From positions 1 through 64,000 of the forward strand of contig NZ_ATUY01000007.1 in the NCBI RefSeq assembly GCF_000420445.1: DNA of 64,000 nucleotides, in the 5' to 3' direction. Every line of letters starts with the position of its first letter. Positions within the stretch are counted from its first letter, which is position 1. The translations under genes and the position numbers were made by a program. Under the pieces are notes generated by a model. It had not been told where the DNA came from. It ran no database searches and saw only the letters and a list, made by a program, of their open reading frames with translations. Source of the stretch: Actinotignum urinale DSM 15805 (lineage in GTDB: Bacteria; Actinomycetota; Actinomycetes; Actinomycetales; Actinomycetaceae). Positions 53,019 through 63,830 of this stretch are shown here, piece after piece.

Positions 53019-56000
53019 TTAGATTACATACTTACCGTTGACCATACGGACATCCGGGTTCAGGAGCAAAGCGGCTTCATCTTCATGGTGATCACCTACG
53101 AAGCGCTCATCCGTCGCGGTTTCAACGTACAGATCAGCGTGGCCAATCATGCCGGCACTCAGGTGACGGGCACCTTCGGCAAGGCGAACATTGGCTGCTT
53201 CACGCCATTCATCAGCAGCAGCATCACCGCTGGTACGGGCGATTGCTGCTTCGAAGGCCGTCGGGTGAACCATCACCATCAACGCGGAGACGTGTCCGAA
53301 ACCAAGAGACGTGAGGATCGCTGCCTTGATATCACCAAGTTCGGTCACTTCGCGTGGCCACACCAGGTATTCGCGCTGGCGGAAGGCCGGATCGGAACAA
53401 TCCAGGGCCTTGTTGCCCGGAACCTTACCGGATGCGAACATTTGCGCGATGCCAGACATCTGGAACAGAGCGGCACCACCCTTCGCATGCCCGGTGAGCG
53501 TCTTTTGGGAAACGACGAACAGCGGGTTACCTGCGCTACGGCCAATAGCCTTGAACAGGCGATGGTGAAGTTCTGCTTCGTTCGGATCATTCGCGTTGGT
53601 GGATGTATCGTGCTTGGACAGTACAGCAACATCATCAACGGAAACACCGGCAGTTGCAAGGTTCTTCACCAACTGGGAATCCTTACCACCCATACCAGCA
53701 GCCAAAGCGCCAAGGCCCGGAGCTGGAATAGATGTTTGGATACCATCAGCGAAGGAACGGACGTAGCCAACTACGCCGAGAACGGGCAAGCCCATCTTTT
53801 CAGCCAAATCACCACGAGCCAACAGTACGGTACCGCCACCCTGGCCTTCAACGAACCCACCGCGGCGCAAATCACCAGCGCGGGAGAAGAAGCGGGGGTT
53901 AATACCCTTATCTGCCATGGCTTGGGAATCAGCCGTCGCGTTCATGTCACCGAAGCCGATCAAGGATTCAACCTGGACATCATCGATAGCACCGGAAACC
54001 ACGAACTGTGCCTTACCTGTAGCGATCTTGTCCACGCCTTCTTCCACGGAAACAGCTGCGGTTGCACATGCACCAATCGGGTGAATCATGGAACCGTACC
54101 CACCGACGTAGGCCTGCATGGTGTGCGCGGCAATCACGTTCGGCAATGTTTCCTGCAGAATATCTTGCGGGTAATCCTTGCCAATAAAGCGATCCACGTA
54201 CAGGCGGCGCATGGACGTCATGCCACCAAAGCCGGTGCCCTGTGTGGACGTGACATCAACCGGGTGGATGTATTCAAGCAGTTCAGCTGGGCTGAAACCG
54301 GCGGAAATGAAGGCATCCACGGTTGTCATGAGGTTGTAGATCGCCATGCGATCCGCTGCTTCAGTCAGGGAAGCTGGAATACCCCACTTAGCCGGATCGA
54401 AATCGGTTGGGAACTGCCCGCCGACGCGGCGCGTCAACGTGGTACGACGTGGCATGTAGCTTAGGGCACCAGCCTTACGCGTAACGCGCCATTCGCCATC
54501 CACTTCTTCAGCCGTCGTGAACTGAGGATCAGCATCCACGTGATCTTGTGCTTCCGTCGCATCCTTCGCGGTGAAGGAAATATCCTTCTCCAGGTAAACG
54601 GGGGCAACATCAACCGTGCCAATATCTACCAGCGGGCCATCATCAACGAAAGCGCGAACACCGCTTCGGCCAACAACTTCATCACGGTACTTCTGGAAGA
54701 TATCAGCTTCATCCACCAGGGTGCCGTCCTGATCATACCAACCGGGTTGCGGGGTATCGTGCCAGGTGAGCAAGCCCATCATCCAGGCAAGTTCAAGCAC
54801 GCCTGCTGGGGTGAGATCGAAATCGCCGTCGTCCGTAACACCAAGTTCGGCTTCGAAACGGGTACGGGAACTACCCCACGGGCCAACTTCACCCAGGCCA
54901 ACGATAACAATCATATCTTCAGGCTTTGCTGTACCCGTCGCGAAAAGACCGCGGTCAACGCTTGCCTGTGTCGGGGCAAGGTTCGACGGGAGAGCCTTCA
55001 CCGTCGCCACCTTTTCCTGAACTGGCGCTTCCGGCATGGACAAATCGGCACTATCACGCAATGCCTTCATGTCAACATTGCCCAAACCGCCCGTCATATC
55101 GTGATTGATGGGTTCAACAGAAGCCTTTTCGCAGGCTTCTGGCGTGAAGAGCGTCAGCAGTTCAGCTCCGGCTTCCTCGGTGGACCAGGTGTGGATACCC
55201 GCAGCTTCAGCGGCCGCAACGAGCGGATCATTACCGCCCATCAAACCGGTTCCACGTACCCAACCAATGCGGGCGTGAGCCAACGTGGTGCGCTTACCCC
55301 ATGGTTCAACATGCCACTTGTTCGCAATAGCATCGAAAGCTGCCTTCACTTCACCGTAGGGGCCGTCTCCTCCGAAGGTTCCACGGTTCGGGGAACCCGG
55401 TAGAATAACGTGCATCTTGTGGTCAACCGCGCTGTCGGTGCCGATAGCGGACAAGCCACCCATGAAACGTTCAACGCCCCACAGCATCACACGTGCCTGG
55501 TTTTCCGTTTCAGGGCCGGCATCCGTCATATAGCCGGACACGCGAGGCGCTGCGAACGGCACAAGAAGATTAGGCAACAGGGCAGGCTTAACGAGCTTCG
55601 TCGTCGCACCAACAGTTTCACGCTGTTCCGTGCCAATCCAGGAAATGAGGGCATCAATATCGCGGAAGGAACCGAGGTTTGCCGGTACCAGCCACAGTTC
55701 AGCGCCATCGATAGCGTGTTCGCGGTACAGCTTCTTGACGAAGTTCAGGCGTGCGGAGGAAATGTTGGAGGCCGTGGTGATCACGGTTGCTCCGCCTTCC
55801 AGCAGGCCTGCCACAACGGCGCCGGCAATGGAATTTGGTGTCATACCGGTAACGACGGCGACCTTCCCAGCGTACTGGCCAGGTGTGTTATCGCGTGCAG
55901 CCTTAGCGATTGCCTTGAAGGTATCGGCAAGCTTCGGGTTGCGGGCTGCCTGCCATTCGGCCTGGCGTGCTACTTCTTCACCTGTACCGGTGAACTTACC

Positions 56001-59000
56001 CTTAACGTCCTTACCGAAAGCAATCTTGGCGACGTCTTCGCGGGCGGTTGCCCAGCGATCACAGAGGCGAACAGCCTGTTCTTCAGCGAAAGCGGTGGCG
56101 ACGAACTTCTCCCAGCCGGAGCCGAGTTCAGCGTTCATAGCTTCACGCAGTGCCGTGGTATCTTCACCGGCTACAATTTCGCGGGTTTCTTCCTTGCCGA
56201 GGCGCTTGATGAGATCACGGGCTGTTTCAGCCAGCGTGGTTGTCATTTCTTCAGCGAAGGCATCCAGGGCTGCGCTATCCACTACCCCGCCACTTGCTCC
56301 GCCGGCGCTTGGCATAGCAACCGCTACGCCCTGTGCTGCGCCAACAGCCTGTACTGCTGCATCAATGAGTGCATCAAGTTCAGCTGCGGATGTTGGGTTG
56401 GCAGCGCCCAATGTTGCCAAATCATCACCGCGCATGGACTTGCCATCGCGAGTGCCGAGCAACAGTTCAGCGGTGACATGGGATACCCAGCCGTCGCCTA
56501 GCTGCCAGGTGTTCTTCACGCGGTCCGCGATGCGGGCTGGGCGTGCACCGGCTGCGCCGGTGAGTGAACGGAGGCGTTCGGTGATGGCTTCGGAGAGAAC
56601 CGCGCCGAATGGTTTGTAGGAGTGTGCTGCCTGATCCACCTGGGAAACGAGTGTCTTCAAGGGCGCTTCGGCGGCGCCATCCATGGAGGCCAAATCGAAT
56701 TCGCTGGTCATGTCCATGAGGATCTGGTTGCGCTTGGAGGACACACCGTTTGTCAGTGTTTCTACTGTGTCAGCGTCACCCATTTGATCCATGCGGATCT
56801 TGGTTTCGTAGGCAAGCAGTACCTTGAGGGCATCGCCTGCACGGAAGGGAACATCGGCTACTGGTTCACCGCCGGTTGCTACGGGTGCTGCAGGTGCTGC
56901 GGCTGGTGTAGCGGCGACGGGTGCTTCCGCGGCAGGTGCCGGTGCTGCTGGTGCTGCGGCCGGGGCTGCGGGTGCCGTCGTTTCAACGGTTTCTTCCACT
57001 GCCTTGGCGGGGGAAGCGGCCACATCTTCTCGAAGAACACGCTTGGAATCGCGTTGTACGTTGAGGACGGTTACTTCGCGGTTGGCGTGGCGTGGCAGGG
57101 CCAGGGTGCGGGCCATCATATTGGCAAGTGTTGGGCTGGCTGCAAGGCCAACTTCCACTACTTCTTCCACACCTGTGGAGATCAGCAGATCTTGTGTTTC
57201 AATCCAGCGGACCGGGCTGGCGAACTGCCAGGCAAGAAGTTCGATGAAGATCTTGCGGGCGGTGCCTTCCTTATCCTTGGTCACAGCAGCATCGAAGTTA
57301 TCGCGAATGTCACGGACAACATCAGATGGAACAACGTCCAAGATGGCGTCGCAGAATTCGACGGTGAGTTCGAAGGGGCGTGCCACAAGGTTCGGAATGT
57401 AGCGATCCTTGAGGACGGACAGCTTAATATCTGAGGGAATGATGGCCCGAAGGGTTTCAGCGAATTCGGGTACACCATCACGCAAACGGCTGGAGTGGAA
57501 GGGAACATCAATGCCGGGAACCAGCATGAAGGGGCGCTTTCCGCCAGCGGCTTCGGCGCGGGCTTCCGCATCCTTGGCCAGGGCGTTCAGACCTGCAACT
57601 GTACCTGCCACAGCGTACTGTTGGCCGGCAAGGTTGTAGTTGACAATTTCCAGGAATTCGCCACTGTCCTGGGCAACGCTTTCCACGTATTCGCGGACAG
57701 TATCATCACCAACACCGAACTGGTTGGGGCGAAGTGCACCCATGCGGTAGTTGGAACGGCCAGCGGAATCGCGTGGTACCAAGTGGTGCATGGTTGTTCC
57801 ACGACGGTACACAATGCTGAGAACATCTTCCAGGCTGAATACTTGTGCGTAGGTAGATAGTGCATTGTATTCGCCCAGGGAGTGGCCTGCGAAGTAGGCA
57901 CCCTTCACCAGTGCGCCCTGTTCACGCAGGCGGGCTGTTTGGGCCATTGCCACTGTTGCCAGGGCTACCTGGGTGAACTGGGTGAGGTTGAGAACGCCTT
58001 CTGGGTGGCGGAATGCTTCCCCGCTAACATGCAGTTCTGTGGGGTTATCGCGTACCAGGGCAAGAATGGAGAAGCCAAGGTGCGCACGGGTGTGCTTATC
58101 GGCGCGTTCCCATACATCGCGGGCTGCTGCGGATTCTGCACGTTCATCGAGCGCCATACCCTTCGCCTGGATACCCTGTCCGGGATAGACGTAGGCTGTT
58201 GCGGGCGCAGAAATCGTGGCGCTTGCCTGGGAAACAATCTCGCCATCAATACGGCAGGTTACTTCCAGTGCCGCCCCACCACCGCGGATACGGCCAACGC
58301 GTTCCACAGTAATTTCGACGACTTCGTTCAAATCGACCATGCCGAACATGCGGTACGTCCAGCCGGTGATGTGGAGCGGCGGACGGCCAGGAAGGGCATC
58401 GGATACGGCGTGCTGGGATGCGGCACACAGCCACATTCCGTGAACCAGGGGTTCTTCCATGCCGGCAACGATTGCTGCACGCTTGGATACGTGGATCGGG
58501 TTGAAATCGCCGGAAACGATAGCGAATGCCGTCATATCCGATGGTGCGGTTACTTCAACGCGGTGCAGGACGGACCGTGGCGTATCAATAACGTCTACAT
58601 CTTGGCCGCCGCGTGCTACCGGTTCATCAGGCAGAGCGGTGGTTGTTGCACGGCCACGCATAGCGAAACGTTCCTGGAATTCCAGGACAACGGTTTCTTC
58701 ACCGTGTTCATCCTTCATGGACACGTCGGTTTTAATAGCAAGGACGCGGCCTGCGGAGGATTCCTTGACGCTATCAACCCAGGAGCGTGCCGTGAGCTGG
58801 CCAGCATTGAGGATATCTTCCATCGGTGCGTTGATCTTTTCGCTGTGATCAAGGTGAACACCGGAGAGGAGGCCTTCAATGATGGGGTAACCTGCGGCTT
58901 CCCCACTACCCATGGCGGAGTAAATGGTGGGCCAGCAGGAACCGAGCAATGCGGAAGGCACAGAAACTGGGGTGCGATCGCCAGGAGCGGTAATACCTGA

Positions 59001-62000
59001 GTGCAGTGCCCCGATTTCTGGGGATACATCGAAGGTGAGGGTTGCTACGCCGTCGATCATTTCTGGCTGCTTGGTGATTGGCGTGCCACCAATAGTTGTT
59101 GTGCCCACACCGGACATGTTCGCCAAAACTTCACGCATGGCATCCACCAGGCGGTTATCATCCACGACGGGAAGACCACCGGTGTGTACCGATTCTGGCA
59201 TGATCAGGGGAACACGCATGGATGGGACGACGTGCTGGGAAGCGTTGGTGCCATCCCATGTTGTATCGAGGGGCACGAAGATTTCCAGGCCGTCCTTGGT
59301 TTCACGGATTTCGGATTCTGGGATGAGGTGTGCCGGGTTGGCAGCCAAGTGGCCGTGCCATACAACGAAGGGTGCCTGGCGGATGAATTCATCACGGTTG
59401 GCTGCTGTACGGGAGTAGCCTTCCTTCGGCGTGCCCTTGACACGTTTAACGGCTTCCACTTCGTAGCGGCCGAGAATATCGGCAACCGGTTCATCAACTG
59501 TGGTGATGTCCTGAAGGGATGTGGGACCGGGAATAATACGTACCTGATCGGCAGTGTAGCGCGGGTTGTGGGATTGCCACAGGGAATCGGAACCCCAGAA
59601 ACGGAATACCTGTTCGTTAATAACGGGAACGAAGGGTACAGGCTTGGGGTACTTGGATGCCAGGGCAACAAACCAGGCATCATCTTGTGGCTGAACAAGC
59701 TGTTCTTCAGCATTCGGGTATGCCTTGAGGAAGGTATCGAAAGCTGCTTGTGGATCCACACACGCATCCTGTTCGGTTGGGAACAGGGTTGGGATTTCGC
59801 CATCTTCAGCATCGCTGAGGCGGGCTTCGAAACGTTGCAACATTTCCCAGAAACGGGTTTGTGTGGTTTCGTCGGACCATGGGGTGGTGAGTTCAATGTA
59901 GCGTGCCAATACTTCCGCGTATGTCATGGAGGTGACATCACCGAAGTAGGGCTTAGCGGTTTTGTTGATCGCTTCAATGATTTCATCGCGACGGGCCTGG
60001 ATTTCTTCCGGGTTGCCATCCACTTCAATGAGGAGGCGTGCTGCCTTGGCGGCACTGTTTTCCACATTGTACATATCAGCGTGCAGGGAGGAGAGGGAGG
60101 AGGTGATTCCACCGCGAACTTCGCCTACTGCTACCCAACCGCCGTTATCTTCAGGATCCACACCGGTGGCATCCTTGAGCAACTGCTTCACATCAGGGTT
60201 GGTTTTGGCTTCCTTGGCCGTCATGACGGAGGTACCAATAACTACGCCATCGACGGGCATGCGGCGAAGGCCGAACTGTTCGCTCCATTCACCGGTGAGG
60301 AAGGATGCTGCGCGTTCGGGAAGGCCCAGGCCACCACCAGCGGTGATGACAATGCCAGCTTCACGCAGTTCTTCATAGGTTGCCAGGAGTAGATCTTCCA
60401 AGTTTTCCCAGCTGTGGTGACCACCAGCGTGGCCGTCTTCCACCTGGGCAATAATGGGAGCACCCGGGCAATCCTTGGCAATATCCACCAACTGACGGAT
60501 TTGTGCCACGGTACCTGGCTTGAAGGCAATATAGGGGAAGCCTTCGCCACGCAGGCGTTCAATCAGTTCGAGTGCTTCTTCCTTTTCGGGAATACCGGCG
60601 GAAATAACTACACCATCGAGTGGTGCGCCAGCCCCGCGAGCGCGGGATACAAGGCGGCGTGTACCGAATTGCAGATCCCACAGGTAACGATCCAAGAACA
60701 TGGTGTTGAACTGTGCAACACGGCCCGGTTCGAGATTTTTCCTTAAGGTTGCAAGGTTTTCGTTCAAGACGTCTTCAGAAACCTGGCCGCCACCGGCAAG
60801 TTCTGTCCAATACCCGGCGTTCGCCGCAGCCGCAACGATTTCGCCATCAACGGTTGTTGGTGTCATACCACCCAAAAGGATGGGGCTGCGTCCGGTGAGG
60901 CGTGTGAAAGCCGTATCGAGAACGGTTTCACCGTTAATCTTCAACAGTTTGGGTGCGTAATCTTCCCAGTTGCTGGTGGCGGTAACATGTGCGCTACCGG
61001 TGATGAGATCATCACGTGAGGTCGCGGTTCCGGCGGCAACATACGTTACCGCACTGCCGGCGAGGTTTTCGAGCGTGATTTTCTTGAGGTTGACGCCCGG
61101 CCCCATATCGACAACGAAATGCGGTCCCGTTTTTTCTTGAGCTTGGATATCGTTAACCGCTTCGTCGAATTCTTCAACCCAGTTGAGGTGGTGGGTGAGT
61201 ACGGCGCGGGTGAGTTTGTCAATTTGTGCAACGTTGAGGCCAGCTTTGTCTGCCCACTTTTCGACGAGCTGCACGGCTGGTTCGAGAAGATGTGAATGGA
61301 AGGGTGCGTCCACCGCGAGGAATTCTGCGACGGGGTTGAGCGGTTCACCACCTGTTTTCTTTGCCACGCGGGCAGCTTGGGAACGTTCAGCAACATTGTC
61401 GATTTCTTTGAGGAGGCTACGCAATTCTGCGGGACGTCCGGACAAAACGGATGCGTCGCGGGAATTAATAATGGACAAATCCGCATCATCGAACTGTGCA
61501 ACGAGTTCGGAAAGAACATCTGTGGGAACGCCACGCACTGCGAGCATCGGGGTTGCTTCCCCATCGGCACCGTAACCGCCGGCGGTGGACACCTTGGATG
61601 CGGCCGCGCCAATAAGGCGGGCGAGAGCCAATACTGCTGGCTTATCGGCATCTTTGGCGTTGACCATGAACGCTGCGAGAACACCCTGGGAATGCCCGAT
61701 GGCTTTCGTTGGGGTGGCGTCAAGATCAAGGAACGCACCGTATTGTGCGAGAAGAATTCCGGGCACAGAAGTATGTGGTGCGATGCCTTGTGATGCCGGT
61801 CCGCGCCTGCCCAACAAATCCAAGCGTCCTGCGCTCACAACGGTGAGTTCGGGAAGAACGGCGCTGAGAATATTTTCTGCAGCGTCATCCAATTCGCTTA
61901 ATTCTGCCATGAGGCGGGAGTTTTCCGTCACGCGGTTCAATTCGTTGCGCCACGGAGTGCCCTGTCCGGCAAACTGGACAATCCATGGAGCGCCATTTCG

Positions 62001-62024
62001 AAGCGATTCATAAACAGTGGACAT
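53019..62024 (-). CDS. fas: Type I fatty acid synthase (multidomain)
   Basis: 3001 aa from ATG 62022-62024 (MSTVYESLRNGAPWIVQFAG), with AGAGAAAGAAATAC before it. Builds palmitate-range acyl-CoAs in the cytoplasm as one chain. Domain order read from motifs: acetyl-transferase (GHSQG, residues 110-114); enoyl reductase (LLGGMTPTTVDGEIVAAAAN near 400); dehydratase hot-dog pair (SGDFNPIHVSKRAAIVAG, HGMWL near 1197); malonyl/palmitoyl transferase (GHSLGEY near 1380); a Pro/Ala linker (about 1675-1718); ACP (NGVSSKRNQ, pantetheine Ser near 1760); ketoreductase (GKVAVVTGMTPNSIAGAVVA near 2050); ketosynthase (GACATAAVSVEEG, Cys near 2650; TGHAKGGAA, His near 2844). There is no pantetheinyl transferase domain, matching the separate acpS. 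Same order as corynebacterial and mycobacterial FAS I. Confidence 0.97.
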   Translation of the reverse strand: MSTVYESLRNGAPWIVQFAGQGTPWRNELNRVTENSRLMAELSELDDAAENILSAVLPELTVVSAGRLDLLGRRGPASQGIAPHTSVPGILLAQYGAFLDLDATPTKAIGHSQGVLAAFMVNAKDADKPAVLALARLIGAAASKVSTAGGYGADGEATPMLAVRGVPTDVLSELVAQFDDADLSIINSRDASVLSGRPAELRSLLKEIDNVAERSQAARVAKKTGGEPLNPVAEFLAVDAPFHSHLLEPAVQLVEKWADKAGLNVAQIDKLTRAVLTHHLNWVEEFDEAVNDIQAQEKTGPHFVVDMGPGVNLKKITLENLAGSAVTYVAAGTATSRDDLITGSAHVTATSNWEDYAPKLLKINGETVLDTAFTRLTGRSPILLGGMTPTTVDGEIVAAAANAGYWTELAGGGQVSEDVLNENLATLRKNLEPGRVAQFNTMFLDRYLWDLQFGTRRLVSRARGAGAPLDGVVISAGIPEKEEALELIERLRGEGFPYIAFKPGTVAQIRQLVDIAKDCPGAPIIAQVEDGHAGGHHSWENLEDLLLATYEELREAGIVITAGGGLGLPERAASFLTGEWSEQFGLRRMPVDGVVIGTSVMTAKEAKTNPDVKQLLKDATGVDPEDNGGWVAVGEVRGGITSSLSSLHADMYNVENSAAKAARLLIEVDGNPEEIQARRDEIIEAINKTAKPYFGDVTSMTYAEVLARYIELTTPWSDETTQTRFWEMLQRFEARLSDAEDGEIPTLFPTEQDACVDPQAAFDTFLKAYPNAEEQLVQPQDDAWFVALASKYPKPVPFVPVINEQVFRFWGSDSLWQSHNPRYTADQVRIIPGPTSLQDITTVDEPVADILGRYEVEAVKRVKGTPKEGYSRTAANRDEFIRQAPFVVWHGHLAANPAHLIPESEIRETKDGLEIFVPLDTTWDGTNASQHVVPSMRVPLIMPESVHTGGLPVVDDNRLVDAMREVLANMSGVGTTTIGGTPITKQPEMIDGVATLTFDVSPEIGALHSGITAPGDRTPVSVPSALLGSCWPTIYSAMGSGEAAGYPIIEGLLSGVHLDHSEKINAPMEDILNAGQLTARSWVDSVKESSAGRVLAIKTDVSMKDEHGEETVVLEFQERFAMRGRATTTALPDEPVARGGQDVDVIDTPRSVLHRVEVTAPSDMTAFAIVSGDFNPIHVSKRAAIVAGMEEPLVHGMWLCAASQHAVSDALPGRPPLHITGWTYRMFGMVDLNEVVEITVERVGRIRGGGAALEVTCRIDGEIVSQASATISAPATAYVYPGQGIQAKGMALDERAESAAARDVWERADKHTRAHLGFSILALVRDNPTELHVSGEAFRHPEGVLNLTQFTQVALATVAMAQTARLREQGALVKGAYFAGHSLGEYNALSTYAQVFSLEDVLSIVYRRGTTMHHLVPRDSAGRSNYRMGALRPNQFGVGDDTVREYVESVAQDSGEFLEIVNYNLAGQQYAVAGTVAGLNALAKDAEARAEAAGGKRPFMLVPGIDVPFHSSRLRDGVPEFAETLRAIIPSDIKLSVLKDRYIPNLVARPFELTVEFCDAILDVVPSDVVRDIRDNFDAAVTKDKEGTARKIFIELLAWQFASPVRWIETQDLLISTGVEEVVEVGLAASPTLANMMARTLALPRHANREVTVLNVQRDSKRVLREDVAASPAKAVEETVETTAPAAPAAAPAAPAPAAEAPVAATPAAAPAAPVATGGEPVADVPFRAGDALKVLLAYETKIRMDQMGDADTVETLTNGVSSKRNQILMDMTSEFDLASMDGAAEAPLKTLVSQVDQAAHSYKPFGAVLSEAITERLRSLTGAAGARPARIADRVKNTWQLGDGWVSHVTAELLLGTRDGKSMRGDDLATLGAANPTSAAELDALIDAAVQAVGAAQGVAVAMPSAGGASGGVVDSAALDAFAEEMTTTLAETARDLIKRLGKEETREIVAGEDTTALREAMNAELGSGWEKFVATAFAEEQAVRLCDRWATAREDVAKIAFGKDVKGKFTGTGEEVARQAEWQAARNPKLADTFKAIAKAARDNTPGQYAGKVAVVTGMTPNSIAGAVVAGLLEGGATVITTASNISSARLNFVKKLYREHAIDGAELWLVPANLGSFRDIDALISWIGTEQRETVGATTKLVKPALLPNLLVPFAAPRVSGYMTDAGPETENQARVMLWGVERFMGGLSAIGTDSAVDHKMHVILPGSPNRGTFGGDGPYGEVKAAFDAIANKWHVEPWGKRTTLAHARIGWVRGTGLMGGNDPLVAAAEAAGIHTWSTEEAGAELLTLFTPEACEKASVEPINHDMTGGLGNVDMKALRDSADLSMPEAPVQEKVATVKALPSNLAPTQASVDRGLFATGTAKPEDMIVIVGLGEVGPWGSSRTRFEAELGVTDDGDFDLTPAGVLELAWMMGLLTWHDTPQPGWYDQDGTLVDEADIFQKYRDEVVGRSGVRAFVDDGPLVDIGTVDVAPVYLEKDISFTAKDATEAQDHVDADPQFTTAEEVDGEWRVTRKAGALSYMPRRTTLTRRVGGQFPTDFDPAKWGIPASLTEAADRMAIYNLMTTVDAFISAGFSPAELLEYIHPVDVTSTQGTGFGGMTSMRRLYVDRFIGKDYPQDILQETLPNVIAAHTMQAYVGGYGSMIHPIGACATAAVSVEEGVDKIATGKAQFVVSGAIDDVQVESLIGFGDMNATADSQAMADKGINPRFFSRAGDLRRGGFVEGQGGGTVLLARGDLAEKMGLPVLGVVGYVRSFADGIQTSIPAPGLGALAAGMGGKDSQLVKNLATAGVSVDDVAVLSKHDTSTNANDPNEAELHHRLFKAIGRSAGNPLFVVSQKTLTGHAKGGAALFQMSGIAQMFASGKVPGNKALDCSDPAFRQREYLVWPREVTELGDIKAAILTSLGFGHVSALMVMVHPTAFEAAIARTSGDAAADEWREAANVRLAEGARHLSAGMIGHADLYVETATDERFVGDHHEDEAALLLNPDVRMVNGKYVI

Positions 62025-62133
62025 GTATTTCTTTCTCTTTGTGCGCACTTGCGCTGGTATATTCAAGCGCGGTTGCGCTGGGAAATTGGTTACATCGTGT
62101 AATACATAACGGTTAGGCACAACGCGCTGTAGC

Positions 62134-62217
62134 GTGTTCTACCTGGTGTTCTACCTGGTGTTTAAGCTGGTCTTTAACACGGTGTTAAACATGGTGTTAA
62201 ACCTGGGGTTAAACGCG
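62134..62217. repeat. Seven 12-bp tandem repeats between accD and fas
   Basis: Units: GTGTTCTACCTG (twice), GTGTTTAAGCTG, GTCTTTAACACG, GTGTTAAACATG, GTGTTAAACCTG, GGGTTAAACGCG. They start 8 bp past the accD stop on the minus strand and end about 110 bp before the fas start. Confidence 0.92.
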
Positions 62218-62225
62218 GATATTTC

Positions 62226-63830
62226 TTACATGGGGATGTTGCCGTGGCGGCGCTCGCCGTCGAACAGGGATTTCTTCGTGCGCAACATGCGCAAGGATTC
62301 CACAAGAATACGGCGCGTATCCTCTGGTGCGATAATGCCATCAAGTTCCCCGCGTTCAACGCTGAGGAAGGGGTTGACGTTATCGCGTGTGTATTCTTCA
62401 GAGAGCTTTTTGCGCAAGGCTTCAACATCTTCGCCCTTCGCAGCGGCTTCCTTCAGCGCACGACGTCCAGTAATGGCGACTGCGCCATCGGCACCCAATA
62501 CGGCTATTTCCGCCCCCGGCCACGCAAAATTCATATCGCCACCCAGGGACTTTGATCCCATCACGATATAGGCGCCACCATAGGCCTTACGCAACACAAC
62601 GGTTACCAGTGGCGTCGTCGCGTTTGCATAGGACCAAATGAGCTTGGCGCCTCGGCGAATAATTCCTGCCTGTTCCTGAGCGGTTCCCGGACGGTATCCG
62701 GGTACATCCACGAGGGTGACAACGGGGACGCGGAAAGCATCGCAGAACTGGACGAACCGTCCAGCTTTTTCCGACGCATCCACATCCAGGGTGCCAGCAT
62801 CAGCAAGTGGCTGGTTGGCAACAATACCCACGGATTGGCCGTCCAGGGCGGCAAAACCAACAATAATGCTGGGGCTGAAAAGTTCCTGAACCTGCACAAA
62901 TTCGCCGTAATCCACAATATGACGAATCACTTCGAGCATATCGTAGGGCTGTTTGGAGGATGCGGGAACCAAATCTGAGAGGGCCTGCGCGCACGCGCGA
63001 TCCTCCTCTGTTTCAACATAATCCCATTCGGGGATAGGGGCCGTATTGTTCGCGGGCAAATAAGTGAGGAGCGTGCGTGCATAATCTAGGGCGTCCTCTT
63101 CGTCCGAGGCAAGATAGTGTGCCACGCCGGACTGGAAATTATGGAGTTTTGCGCCACCCAAATCGTCGAAACTGACGTCCTCACCAGTGGTTGCTTTAAC
63201 AACGTCGGGGCCGGTAACGAACATGTGCGCATGGTCTTTTGTCATGACAATAAAGTCTGTGAGCGCCGGCCCATACACCGCTCCCCCGGCACACGGCCCG
63301 AGAATCACGGAAATCTGCGGAATAATTCCGGAGGCTTCAATGGTTTTCTTGAAGATTCGCCCGTATTGGGAGAGCGCCACCACGCCGTCTTGGATGCGTG
63401 CCCCGCCTGAATCGAGGAGGGAGACGATAGGGATGCGCAGTTCGAGCGCCTTGCTCATCAGGTTAATGATTTTGTTACCTTCGGCCTCACCGAGGGTTCC
63501 GCCCGAAACGGCGAAATCTTGCGCATAGACGGCAACGGGTTGGTCATTAATTCGCCCGATTCCCGTCACCACGGCTGCACCGCCGAACCCTTTCGCAATA
63601 TTTCCGCCCGCGAAATGCCCGATTTCCGTGAAGGTGTCCGGGTCGAGGAGCATGGCGATGCGTTCGCGTGCCGTGTTTTTCTCCAGTTTGTGTTGGCGCG
63701 CGGTTGCGCGTTCTTCGGCTTTTGCCGAAATTGCGTTCTGGTAGTCCATGAATTTGGCACGGTCTACCACGTGGGCGCTATGATCCAGGGTTTGCCATTC
63801 GTGTGCCGAACGCAAATCTGTTAGTGACAT
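62226..63830 (-). CDS. accD: Acyl-CoA carboxylase beta (carboxyltransferase) subunit
   Basis: 534 aa. Transfers CO2 from carboxybiotin to acetyl-CoA, propionyl-CoA or both, supplying malonyl-CoA to the adjacent fas. N-terminal half has TARERIAMLLDPDTFTEIG, GGAAVVTGIGRINDQPVAVY AQDFAVSGGTLGE, LLDSGGARIQDGV and GPCAGGAVYGPALTDF; C-terminal half has VPGYRPGTAQEQAGIIRRGA, KAYGGAYIVMGSKSLGGD and WPGAEIAVLGADGAV. Acyl specificity cannot be assigned from this. The biotin-carrying alpha subunit is not in the window. Fas follows 201 bp downstream. Confidence 0.95.
   Translation of the reverse strand: MSLTDLRSAHEWQTLDHSAHVVDRAKFMDYQNAISAKAEERATARQHKLEKNTARERIAMLLDPDTFTEIGHFAGGNIAKGFGGAAVVTGIGRINDQPVAVYAQDFAVSGGTLGEAEGNKIINLMSKALELRIPIVSLLDSGGARIQDGVVALSQYGRIFKKTIEASGIIPQISVILGPCAGGAVYGPALTDFIVMTKDHAHMFVTGPDVVKATTGEDVSFDDLGGAKLHNFQSGVAHYLASDEEDALDYARTLLTYLPANNTAPIPEWDYVETEEDRACAQALSDLVPASSKQPYDMLEVIRHIVDYGEFVQVQELFSPSIIVGFAALDGQSVGIVANQPLADAGTLDVDASEKAGRFVQFCDAFRVPVVTLVDVPGYRPGTAQEQAGIIRRGAKLIWSYANATTPLVTVVLRKAYGGAYIVMGSKSLGGDMNFAWPGAEIAVLGADGAVAITGRRALKEAAAKGEDVEALRKKLSEEYTRDNVNPFLSVERGELDGIIAPEDTRRILVESLRMLRTKKSLFDGERRHGNIPM

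Noticed and set aside
53007-60746. Long plus-strand open frames (up to 485 codons) opposite fas
   Set aside because: They mirror the codon pattern of fas on the other strand, have no ribosome sites and read as Cys/His-rich nonsense without family motifs. Fas shows continuous conserved domains.
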